From: Croceibacterium_A sp044506565
GTDB taxonomy: Bacteria; Pseudomonadota; Alphaproteobacteria; Sphingomonadales; Sphingomonadaceae
Direction of reading: 5' to 3'
DNA length: 44,437 nucleotides
Assembly (NCBI GenBank): GCA_044506565.1
Contig: JBIQKN010000021.1
Span: 1-44,437 of the forward strand
The translations under genes were made by a program, and so were the position numbers. Shown here piece by piece: positions 1 through 8,517 of this stretch (position 1 is its first letter; each line of letters begins with the position of its first letter). A model generated the notes under the pieces. That model had not been told where the DNA came from. It made no database searches and worked only from the letters and a program-made list of their open reading frames with translations.

Positions 1-208
1 CGAACTGGTCGTCGACGATCAGCGTCCCGTCCTCGCCGTAGCTGACCCCGATGTTGCCGCCGTTGCCGAACAGCACCGCGACGCCGGGGCGGATCTCGGT
101 CGCGGTGACCTGGATCGCGTCCCAATCGGGCTGCTGTGGCTGGGCGATGGCGGCGCCGGCTAGCGCGAGCGCGGCGGCGGATCCGAATACGAGTGGACGA
201 AGCCTCAT
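1..208 (-). CDS. MBL-fold metallo-hydrolase, secreted, 5' end only
   Basis: The first 69 codons of a leftward gene that runs off the window edge. The start has a strong ribosome-binding site (GGGGGAGG, 8 bases before ATG). An N-terminal signal peptide ends near residue 22 (hydrophobic run, then A-x-A, mature end QPQQP). The mature part contains the pattern G-N-G-G-N-I-G-V-S-Y-G-E-D-G-T and I-V-D-D-Q-F, which is the first beta-sandwich strand pair of periplasmic metallo-beta-lactamase-fold hydrolases. The metal-binding HxHxDH motif would lie beyond the edge, so the substrate cannot be judged. It starts 49 bases after dnaJ ends and could be co-transcribed with it. Confidence 0.72.
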   Translation of the reverse strand, partial: MRLRPLVFGSAAALALAGAAIAQPQQPDWDAIQVTATEIRPGVAVLFGNGGNIGVSYGEDGTLIVDDQF

Positions 209-257
209 GCCATTCCTCCCCCTTGTGCGGCCATCGTAACCGCGGGGAGGCGCGATG

Positions 258-1367
258 TCAGCCCTTGAACGCGCTCTTGAGCCGGGCGAAAAACCCGGCG
301 CTTTCCGGGCATTCCTCGCCCGTCTCGGTCTCGCGGAACTCGCACAGCAGTTCCTTCTGCCGCGCGGTCAGCTTCGTGGGCGTCTCGACCACGATTTCCG
401 TGACGAGGTCGCCACGGCCGCGGCCCTGCAGCACCGGCATGCCGGCGCCGCGCTTCCTGAGCTGCTTGCCCGACTGGATGCCGGCCGGGATGTCGATCGC
501 ATGAGCCTCGCCGTCGAGGCCGGGGATCTCGATCGTGCCGCCGAGCGCGGCGGTGGTGAAGCTGATCGGCACGCGGGTGAACAGCGAAGTTCCCTCGCGC
601 TGGAACACCGGGTGCGGCTTGACGTGGACGAAGATGTAGAGGTCGCCCGGCGGCGCGCCGTGCGGGCCGGCTTCGCCCTTGCCGGTAAGGCGGATGCGGG
701 TGCCGTTGTCGACCCCCGGAGGCACTTCGACGGAGAGCGACTGGATCTTGTCCACGCGCCCCTCGCCCCGGCATGCACGGCACGGCTTCTCGATCACCTC
801 GCCGCGGCCGTGGCAATTGGGGCACGGCTTTTCGATCACGAAGAAGCCCTGCTGCGCGCGGACCTTGCCCTGCCCGCGGCACAGCTCGCAGCGGCGCGAC
901 GAGGTGCCCGGCTCGGCGCCCGAACCGCCGCATGGGTCGCAGGCGACCGATACCTCGACCTTGATCTCGCTGGTGCGGCCGTGGAACGCGTCCTCGAGCT
1001 CGATCTGCAGGTCGTAGCGCAAGTCGGCGCCACGGCGCGGGCGGGCACGGCCGCCGCCACCGAAGGCGCTGCCGAAGATGGTCTCGAAGATGTCGCCGAG
1101 GTCGCCGAAATCGGCGTGCTGCCCGCCGCCGCCCTGGGAGAACGCCGCGTGGCCGTAGCGGTCGTAAGCCGCGCGCTTCTGCGGGTCCTTGAGGCACTCG
1201 TACGCGGCCGAGATGGCCTTGAACTTGTCCTCGTTCTCCTTGCATCCCCCGTTGCGGTCAGGGTGATACTGCATTGCGAGCTTGCGGTAGGCGGACTTGA
1301 TGGCGGCCGCGTCCGCGTTGCGGTCGACGCCGAGCAGCTCGTAAAAGTCGTGTTCCATCGCCGACAT
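258..1367 (-). CDS. dnaJ: Chaperone protein DnaJ (Hsp40)
   Basis: Co-chaperone that delivers unfolded proteins to DnaK and stimulates its ATPase; cytoplasmic. All type I DnaJ parts are present in 369 residues, a normal length: J domain at about 5-75 with the HPD motif in YHPDRN; a short glycine/phenylalanine region at about 78-105; four CxxCxGxG zinc motifs (CDPCGGSG, CELCRGQG, CPNCHGRG, CRACRGEG) at about 143-205; then the C-terminal substrate-binding domains. The first ATG is used, though a second Met lies three codons in. It follows dnaK on the same strand after 122 bases filled by palindromes, so it is probably transcribed from the dnaK heat-shock promoter. Confidence 0.97.
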   Translation of the reverse strand: MSAMEHDFYELLGVDRNADAAAIKSAYRKLAMQYHPDRNGGCKENEDKFKAISAAYECLKDPQKRAAYDRYGHAAFSQGGGGQHADFGDLGDIFETIFGSAFGGGGRARPRRGADLRYDLQIELEDAFHGRTSEIKVEVSVACDPCGGSGAEPGTSSRRCELCRGQGKVRAQQGFFVIEKPCPNCHGRGEVIEKPCRACRGEGRVDKIQSLSVEVPPGVDNGTRIRLTGKGEAGPHGAPPGDLYIFVHVKPHPVFQREGTSLFTRVPISFTTAALGGTIEIPGLDGEAHAIDIPAGIQSGKQLRKRGAGMPVLQGRGRGDLVTEIVVETPTKLTARQKELLCEFRETETGEECPESAGFFARLKSAFKG

Positions 1368-1374
1368 CAGATAG

Positions 1375-1477
1375 CCCTCTCCCCTTCAGGGAAGAGGGTT
1401 GGGAGAGGGGAAAGCATCTTTTCCACCGTTCTCCCAAGTCCCCCTCTCCCCGACCCTCTCCCCCGATGGGGAGAGGG
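1375..1477. repeat. Palindromic CT/GA-rich repeat between dnaK and dnaJ
   Basis: The spacer contains alternating complementary arms: CCCTCTCCCC at 1375-1384, GGGAGAGGGG at 1401-1410, CCCCTCTCCCC at 1441-1451, CCCTCTCCCC at 1454-1463 and GGGGAGAGGG at 1468-1477. The last two form a perfect 10-bp stem with a CGAT loop. In the dnaK-dnaJ transcript these can form stable hairpins but have no U tail, so this looks like an intergenic REP-type element rather than a standard terminator. It may protect or attenuate the message; that is inference. Confidence 0.75.
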
Positions 1478-1489
1478 AGGGAAGCCAGA

Positions 1490-3415
<1,926 letters not shown>

Positions 3416-3501
3416 AGGTTTCCCCGCATCCCTTTTGCAGTTTGACGCCGCCCGTCGGTCTCCCGTCCCGGCAAGACCCCTCGGCGGCTCGTTTCACGCG
3501 G

Positions 3502-3532
3502 CGGATATAGGTGCGCATCGGGTTGTGACAAG
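3502..3532 (-). promoter_or_regulatory. Sigma-32 (RpoH) heat-shock promoter of dnaK
   Basis: On the minus strand, CTTG (3532-3529) is followed after exactly 17 bases by CCTATATCCG (3511-3502). This fits the published alphaproteobacterial heat-shock consensus CTTG-N17/18-CYTATNTNNG at every defined position. It implies an untranslated leader of roughly 80 bases before the dnaK ATG at 3415. I see no CIRCE element here, so HrcA control of this unit is not supported. Confidence 0.85.
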
Positions 3533-3580
3533 AGAGGTGGCGCGTTACACCTCCGGGGCTGAAACGAGGGGAGGAGCAGC

Positions 3581-4039
3581 ATGAAAAGAGGGATCTGGAT
3601 GGCCGCCGCTGTGGGACTTGCCGCGGCTGGCCTCGCCGCGTGCGGCGAGACGAGCCAGCCCGCCGAGGCGGCGCCGGAGGGTCCGGCCGGGATCAGCGTC
3701 AGCGACGCGCGGCTGATGCTCCCGGCAGTGACCGGCAATCCCGGTGCGCTCTATTTCGTGGTGCAGAACGACGGCGAGAAGAACCGGATGATCCGCGCGG
3801 TCGAGGTCGCGGGAGCCGGGAGTGCGGTGATGCATTCCTCGAGCATGGACGAATTGCCGCAGGTGGCCGTCCCGGCCGGCGAAAGCGCCTCGTTCGCACC
3901 GGGCGAGCAGCACGTGATGGCGATGGACCTTGCCGAAACCGTTGCGGCCGGGAGCACGGCGGAAGTCACGCTGACCTTCGTCGGCGGCGACAAGCTGAGC
4001 TTCCCCGCCGAAGTCCGCGCCGCGGGCGACGACCGATGA
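3581..4039 (+). CDS. Copper chaperone PCu(A)C, lipoprotein
   Basis: Periplasmic copper-binding protein of the PCu(A)C (DUF461) family, which delivers Cu(I) to the CuA site of cytochrome oxidase. The 152-residue product has a lipoprotein signal: a charged start, a hydrophobic core and the lipobox L-A-A-C at 18-21. The metal site is visible as H85, M89 and the H111-V-M113 pair; the M89-H111 gap holds 21 residues, as in the family motif H(M)X10-M-X21-H-X-M. Only three residues separate H85 from M89, where the family normally has about ten. A good Shine-Dalgarno (GGGGAGGAG) precedes the ATG. It is divergent from dnaK. Confidence 0.85.
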   Translation: MKRGIWMAAAVGLAAAGLAACGETSQPAEAAPEGPAGISVSDARLMLPAVTGNPGALYFVVQNDGEKNRMIRAVEVAGAGSAVMHSSSMDELPQVAVPAGESASFAPGEQHVMAMDLAETVAAGSTAEVTLTFVGGDKLSFPAEVRAAGDDR

Positions 4040-4112
4040 CGGAGTCGGCGCGCTGACGGAGGCCGGGGCCGCCTGTCCCGTCGGCGGCGAGCGCCGCCTG
4101 ACCGAAGGGGAG

Positions 4113-4550
4113 GTGGCCCTCGGCCGAAGCGTGTTCGGCAGCGCGATCGACTTTGCCCGGGTCACCATCCGGCGCCGCAAGTTCTTTCCGCTGCAGCCGC
4201 GCAAGGTCACCATGGCGCCGCGGGGGCACCTGCATTTTCATCCCCTTGGCGACGCCTATTGCGATGATTTCTCGATTCAGCCGGTGCTCCGGCAGGGGTT
4301 GTTCATCCATGAACTGACCCACGTCTGGCAGACCCAGACGCGCGGCGATTGGCACCTCTTGCTGCGGCGGCATCCGTTCTGCCGCTACGACTACAGCCTG
4401 CGACCCGGCTGGCCGCTCGAGCGCTACGGAATCGAGCAGCAAGCCGAGATCGTGCGCCACGCGTTCCTGCTGCGTCGCGGCGTTCGCCTCGCCGGAGTAG
4501 CCGACCGTTCGGCCTACGATCTGCTGGTCGATTTCCCCGCGGCAGGCTAA
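4113..4550 (+). CDS. Vgr-related protein (small, function unknown)
   Basis: A basic 145-residue protein (from GTG 4113) rich in conserved aromatic and His residues, with segments H-L-H-F-H-P and F-I-H-E-L-T-H-V-W-Q. The H-E-x-x-H pattern resembles a zinc-metalloprotease site, but no further family evidence supports protease activity. It matches what I recall of sphingomonad proteins labelled 'vgr related'. Those begin with a C-P-x-G-G-x-R-x-L-T-x-G-E segment; here that segment is encoded in frame upstream (about 4056-4112), yet no ATG, GTG or TTG precedes it. Translation may start at CTG 4053, or sequence may have been lost. It lies just after the copper chaperone gene and could be translationally coupled to it. 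Confidence 0.7.
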   Translation: MALGRSVFGSAIDFARVTIRRRKFFPLQPRKVTMAPRGHLHFHPLGDAYCDDFSIQPVLRQGLFIHELTHVWQTQTRGDWHLLLRRHPFCRYDYSLRPGWPLERYGIEQQAEIVRHAFLLRRGVRLAGVADRSAYDLLVDFPAAG

Positions 4551-4573
4551 ACCGACCCAGGGAGGACGACAGC

Positions 4574-5266
4574 ATGCCGCACAAGGTCGATCATCACGCG
4601 ATACTCGACGCCCTCGCCGCGACGCGCGGCGGCGTTCGCAACGCGTTTGCGACGATCGACCCGGGGCGCACGGCGCACCTGGTGATCGACATGCAGAACG
4701 GGTTCATGGAGCCCGGCGCACCGGTCGAGGTGCCCGAGGCGCGAACGATCGTCGGCAATGTCAACCGGATCGCCGCCGCCGTGCGCGAGGCCGGCGGGCT
4801 CAACGTGTGGGTGCGCTTTACGACGCCGGCCGGCGAAGCGCCCGCGTGGCCGGTGTTCTACGAGCGGATGGGTCTCGCCGCCGAAGGGCACCGGGCGGCA
4901 TTCACGCCGGGCGCGCACTACTGGCAACTGTGGCCCGATCTCGACGTTCGACCTGAGGACGCGGTGATCGAGAAGTACCGCTTCAGCGCCTTCACTCCGG
5001 GTGCGAGCGGACTCGATGCGCTGCTGCGCGAGCGCGGGATCGATACCGTGATCGTGACCGGGACCCTCACCAACTGCTGCTGCGAGAGTACCGCCCGCGA
5101 CGCGATGCAGCTCAACTACCACGTGCTGATGGCCGCCGACGCCAACGCCGCGCTGAGCGACGAGGCCCACGCCGCGACGCTGCACATCCTGGCGATGGTG
5201 TTCGCCGATGTCCATTCGACCGACGAACTTGTCGAGTTGCTCAGGGCGCCGGCGCTGGCCGGCTAG
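4574..5266 (+). CDS. Cysteine hydrolase, isochorismatase-like family
   Basis: A 230-residue member of the isochorismatase-like amidohydrolase superfamily, cytoplasmic. The expected catalytic triad is visible: D39 in VIDMQNGF, K134 in EKYRFSAF, and the nucleophile, most likely C169, in TNCCCESTARDA. Substrates in this superfamily range from isochorismate to nicotinamide, ureidoacrylate and N-carbamoyl amides; nothing in the sequence fixes the choice. The ATG is chosen by the Shine-Dalgarno AGGGAGGA ending about 7 bases before it. It lies 23 bases after the vgr-related gene and 10 bases before the PH-domain gene. Confidence 0.88.
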   Translation: MPHKVDHHAILDALAATRGGVRNAFATIDPGRTAHLVIDMQNGFMEPGAPVEVPEARTIVGNVNRIAAAVREAGGLNVWVRFTTPAGEAPAWPVFYERMGLAAEGHRAAFTPGAHYWQLWPDLDVRPEDAVIEKYRFSAFTPGASGLDALLRERGIDTVIVTGTLTNCCCESTARDAMQLNYHVLMAADANAALSDEAHAATLHILAMVFADVHSTDELVELLRAPALAG

Positions 5267-5276
5267 AAGGCGAACG

Positions 5277-5780
5277 ATGGACCAGGTGCACGATTCATTC
5301 CGGCCTTCGACCTTCGGATGGCTGCGCGGCACCGCCGCGGGGCTCGGCACGGTGCTGATGGGCATTGCCGGGTTCGCGCTGATGATCGCCATGGCCGGGG
5401 ACTGGGGCGCCTGGCCTCTGGTGCTGACCGGCCTCGCGCTGGTCATCGTCCTCGCCAAGTGGATCGAGAACATGAGCGCCAAGTACGAGATCACGCCCGA
5501 GCGGCTGATCGTGCGCCGTGGGATCGTGTTCAAGTCGATCGACGAGATCGAGCTGTACCGGATCAAGGACGTGCGGATGGATTTCAGCCTGCTCAACCAG
5601 TGGGCCGGCATCGGCACGATCTGCCTGACCTCGAGCGACGAGACCACCCGGACCGGTGAGCTCGTCATGCGCCACATCGAACAGGCGCAGCCTCGCCGCG
5701 AACAGATCCGCCGCCTGGTCGACGCGGCGCGGCGCCTGCGCGGTGTGCGCGAGATCGACATGTCGCACGGGGAACACTGA
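5277..5780 (+). CDS. PH domain-containing membrane protein
   Basis: A 167-residue protein with two closely spaced hydrophobic helices (about 17-39 and 46-63) followed by a bacterial PH-like (bPH2/YdbS-type) domain. The domain is recognisable in the run K-Y-E-I-T-P-E-R-L-I-V-R-R-G-I and the E-L-Y-R-I-K-D-V-R segment at about 75-107. Its C-terminal tail is charged and probably cytoplasmic. The role of such proteins is mostly unknown; some act in membrane stress or export. It starts 10 bases after the cysteine hydrolase stop. Confidence 0.85.
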   Translation: MDQVHDSFRPSTFGWLRGTAAGLGTVLMGIAGFALMIAMAGDWGAWPLVLTGLALVIVLAKWIENMSAKYEITPERLIVRRGIVFKSIDEIELYRIKDVRMDFSLLNQWAGIGTICLTSSDETTRTGELVMRHIEQAQPRREQIRRLVDAARRLRGVREIDMSHGEH

Positions 5781-5914
5781 GCCGGTTTTTGTCGCGTGCT
5801 GGCAAGATTGTTGCCGGACTGAGAACTAATCTGAAATTGAGGGCCGAGGCCGCAACTGGTATCCTCTGAAATCGGATCGGGCGGCCCAACCCGCGCCCGG
5901 TCGCGGAATTACCC

Positions 5915-7075
5915 ATGCGGCTTTCCGACTACGGCATGTCACGCGAGCGGGGTTTCCTCTCGCCTTACGAAATCGACGAAGTGTTCCTGCCGACCTGGTT
6001 CGACCCGGTCGTCGATACCGCCGAGAGGCTCAGCGACCTGCTGACTTCGGGCCGTGTGCGGCACTGGCTGGCGCGCCTGCCCGAGCCCGAGATCGCCGAT
6101 TGGGCGCGGACCGCGCCCGAGGAGCAGGTGCGCACGATGATGGTGCGCTACAGCTTCCTGGTCCAGGCATGGGTCTGGGGTGAACCCGAGGCTCCGGCCT
6201 CGCTTCCCGCCAACCTCGCGCGCCCGATCGTCGCGCTGGCGGACCGGCTCGGCCAGGCGCCGCTGCTGCCGTACTCGGGCTACGTGCTCGACAACTGGGC
6301 GCGGATCGACAAGGCCGGGCCGATCGCGCTCGACAACATCCGCATGGTGCAGAACTTCCTCGGCGGGGCGGACGAGAACTGGTTCGTGATGATCCACGTC
6401 GCGATTGAGGCCGAGGCCGGCGTGCTGCTCGACAACGCGGTGCAGCTGGTCGAGGCGGCCGCGCAGGAGGATGCCGAGCGCTGCGAGGCGCTGCTCTCCG
6501 GCATGGATCTCGCGTGGGAGCGGATCTACTCGGTGTTCAAGCGCATGCCGGAGCGCTGCGACCCCTACGTCTACTTCCACCGCGTGCGGCCCTACATCCA
6601 CGGCTGGGCCAACAACCCTGCGCTCGGCGAAGGCCTGGTCTACGAGGGTGTCGAGAAGTTCGGCGGAAAGCCGCAGGCGTTCCGCGGCCAGACCGGCTCG
6701 CAAAGCTCCATCGTCCCGGCGATGGATGCGCTGTTCGGCGTGCACCACAGCGATGACCCGCTGAAGACCTTCCTCGACGAGCTCCATCATTATCGCCCGG
6801 TTCTGCACCGCCGTTTCATCGAGGACCTCGGGCGCACCTCGACGCTGCGCGACTTCGTCACCCGCACCAACTCGCCGGCGCTGCGCGATGCGTTCAACAC
6901 CTGCCTCGAGCAGGTCGCCCGCTTCCGCACGCGGCATCTCGAATATGCGGCGAGCTACATCAACAAGCAGGCGGGCTCGATCGCCGGCAACGATCCCGAC
7001 GTCGGGACCGGCGGCACGCCGTTCATGAAATACCTGAAGAAGCACCGCGACGAGAACCGGGCGCAGGTCGTCTGA
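5915..7075 (+). CDS. Indoleamine 2,3-dioxygenase-like haem dioxygenase
   Basis: A 386-residue, fully alpha-helical haem protein of the indoleamine/tryptophan 2,3-dioxygenase superfamily, which opens the indole ring of tryptophan to N-formylkynurenine. The IDO signatures are visible: the active-site segment GQTGSQSSIVPAMDALFG at about 258-275 (equivalent to the G-S-A-G-Q-S-S loop of animal IDO), and the proximal haem ligand H341 in R-T-R-H-L-E-Y-A-A-S-Y-I. The length matches IDO rather than bacterial TDO (about 280). No kynureninase or formamidase gene lies nearby. The 134 bases upstream hold no gene that I can see. It is convergent with the next gene. Confidence 0.83.
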   Translation: MRLSDYGMSRERGFLSPYEIDEVFLPTWFDPVVDTAERLSDLLTSGRVRHWLARLPEPEIADWARTAPEEQVRTMMVRYSFLVQAWVWGEPEAPASLPANLARPIVALADRLGQAPLLPYSGYVLDNWARIDKAGPIALDNIRMVQNFLGGADENWFVMIHVAIEAEAGVLLDNAVQLVEAAAQEDAERCEALLSGMDLAWERIYSVFKRMPERCDPYVYFHRVRPYIHGWANNPALGEGLVYEGVEKFGGKPQAFRGQTGSQSSIVPAMDALFGVHHSDDPLKTFLDELHHYRPVLHRRFIEDLGRTSTLRDFVTRTNSPALRDAFNTCLEQVARFRTRHLEYAASYINKQAGSIAGNDPDVGTGGTPFMKYLKKHRDENRAQVV

Positions 7076-7101
7076 CGCTCGGCTTCGCGCGGAGGCTGGC
7101 G

Positions 7102-7356
7102 CTAGCAGCGCTCGCGATACTCGTCGCCGTAGCGGTCGCGGTAGTAGCACCACTCGCCGTCCTTGCGGATCAGTGCGCCGCCTATGGCACCGGCCGTCGC
7201 ACCGATCGCGGCCGAGCGACCAATGTTGGAATCCGTAGCTGCGCCGACACCCGCGCCGACCGCGGCGCCCACGGCCGCGCCTTCGACGCCGTAGTTGCTG
7301 GCGCAGCCGCCGACGAGCAGCGCTGGGGCGAGCAGAAACATGACTTTACGGATCAT
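7102..7356 (-). CDS. Glycine-zipper lipoprotein, small
   Basis: An 84-residue envelope protein. A hydrophobic signal ends in a lipobox (L-V-G-G-C at about 14-18). It is followed by a glycine/alanine zipper (repeated A-A-V-G-A, A-A-I-G-A and A-G-A-I-G-G units, about 28-62) of the kind that forms packed transmembrane hairpins. The C-terminal tail is charged and aromatic with two Cys (W-C-Y-Y-R-D-R-Y and the final residue). A strong Shine-Dalgarno (AAAGGAG) supports the ATG at 7356. The function of this family is not established; it may stabilise the outer membrane. Confidence 0.82.
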   Translation of the reverse strand: MIRKVMFLLAPALLVGGCASNYGVEGAAVGAAVGAGVGAATDSNIGRSAAIGATAGAIGGALIRKDGEWCYYRDRYGDEYRERC

Positions 7357-7486
7357 AGCGGTTCTCCTTTGTGGGAGAACGGCGCCTCGAGGAGCCCTGT
7401 TCCGCCGGTCGTCCCGGCGAAGGCTCAATCCGGCTTTCCGAGAGGCAGTTTACTCCCTTTTCAGGCAAATAGCCTAAAGCGCCGGC

Positions 7487-7924
7487 ATGAACGCGCCGCA
7501 TTTTCCTCGGGCTAGCATCGACACGTTCCATCGTGAGCGCAGCAAATGCATGGACGCGTTCGCGGCGATCGAAGAAGCGGTGATCAAGCTGCTCGCCCAA
7601 TCCGACATCAAGTTTGGCGGAGAGCCCTTCGGTCAAAAACTCGAGCTGTTGCGCAAGATCAAGGCCAGTCCGAAGTGCTCCAGGCAAAGGATCGCGCGGA
7701 TACTCGTGCTTCAAAGTCGTTGTGCGGCGTTCAACGAACTACGCAACGACATCGTCCATTCCAAGCTGCAGCTTGCGGAAATCGGCAATAGTCAGCAAGC
7801 GTGCTTCACCAATTTGCGTGAGTGCCAGTCTGGTAGCCAGACGGCGCGCCTGTTTACGCTCGAAGGGCTACGCGCGCTCTCAGCCGAAATGCTGGCACTC
7901 GCAGAGGAACTCGGCGAAGCATGA
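7487..7924 (+). CDS. Orphan protein with a HEPN-like RNxxxH motif
   Basis: A 145-residue helical protein I cannot assign to a named family. It contains R86-N87-D88-I89-V90-H91 (R-x4-H), the hallmark of HEPN-domain ribonucleases (motif R-x4-6-H, often R-N). It sits after a long helix and is followed by further helices, and an acidic helix with E29-E30 lies in the N-terminal third, as HEPN folds often show. G+C over 7681-7800 is about 54%, clearly below the surroundings, which suggests recent acquisition. The gene sits alone and converges on grpE with a 3-base gap. No nucleotidyltransferase (MNT) partner or antitoxin is adjacent, so toxin status is not shown. It could instead be a structural HEPN-like protein. 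Confidence 0.7.
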   Translation: MNAPHFPRASIDTFHRERSKCMDAFAAIEEAVIKLLAQSDIKFGGEPFGQKLELLRKIKASPKCSRQRIARILVLQSRCAAFNELRNDIVHSKLQLAEIGNSQQACFTNLRECQSGSQTARLFTLEGLRALSAEMLALAEELGEA

Positions 7925-7927
7925 CAA

Positions 7928-8506
7928 TCAACCTGGCTTCTTAGCCACAGCGACCATAGCCGGCCGCAAGAGCCGGTCCTTGATCATATAGCCCGACTGC
8001 ATCTCCTGCACGACGGTGCCCGGCTCCGCCTCGTCCGTCGGGACCTCGAGCATCGCCTGGTGCTGGTTCGGGTCGAGCGGCAGGCCCATCGCGGCGACGC
8101 GGGTGATGCCGTGCAGGCCGAAGACCTTGTCGAGTTCGCGCTGGGTCGCCTCGATCCCGGCGAGGAAGCCCTTGAGCTTGTCGTCCTCGCGCATGCCCTC
8201 GGGCACGTGGTCGAGCGCGCGCGCGAGGTTGTCCGCTACCGAGAGGATGTCGCGTGCGAAGGCCGTCGCTGAGTAGGCACGCGCGTCGGCGACCTCCTTT
8301 TCCATGCGCCGGCGCACGTTCTGCACCTCGGCGCGGGCGTAGAGCATGTCCTGCTGCGCCTTTTCGAGATCGGCGCGCAGCGAGGCGAGCGCGTCGTCGA
8401 GCTTGCCCTCCTCCGTCGCGAGGTCGCCCCCGTCGAGCATTTCCTCGGGTACGCCCGCGAGTTCCTTTTCGACCGCCTCGTCGCGCGGTTCGTCCGTTCC
8501 GGTCAT
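7928..8506 (-). CDS. grpE: Nucleotide exchange factor GrpE
   Basis: Homodimeric exchange factor that releases ADP from DnaK. The 192-residue product has an acidic, poorly conserved N terminus, a long coiled-coil helix (about 40-95, including Y-A-R-A-E-V-Q-N-V-R-R-R) and the C-terminal beta domain with the signature H-Q-A-M-L-E-V-P-T and G-Y-M-I-K-D-R-L-L-R-P-A-M-V. The ATG is 11 bases after the hrcA stop with a GGAAGAG ribosome site, so hrcA and grpE form one operon. This separates grpE from dnaK-dnaJ. Confidence 0.96.
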   Translation of the reverse strand: MTGTDEPRDEAVEKELAGVPEEMLDGGDLATEEGKLDDALASLRADLEKAQQDMLYARAEVQNVRRRMEKEVADARAYSATAFARDILSVADNLARALDHVPEGMREDDKLKGFLAGIEATQRELDKVFGLHGITRVAAMGLPLDPNQHQAMLEVPTDEAEPGTVVQEMQSGYMIKDRLLRPAMVAVAKKPG

Positions 8507-8517
8507 GTCTCTTCCGT

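Noticed and set aside
4321..4480. Zinc metalloprotease assignment for the vgr-related protein from its H-E-L-T-H segment
   Set aside because: H-E-x-x-H is short and common. No third metal ligand or protease family context was seen, so function is left open.
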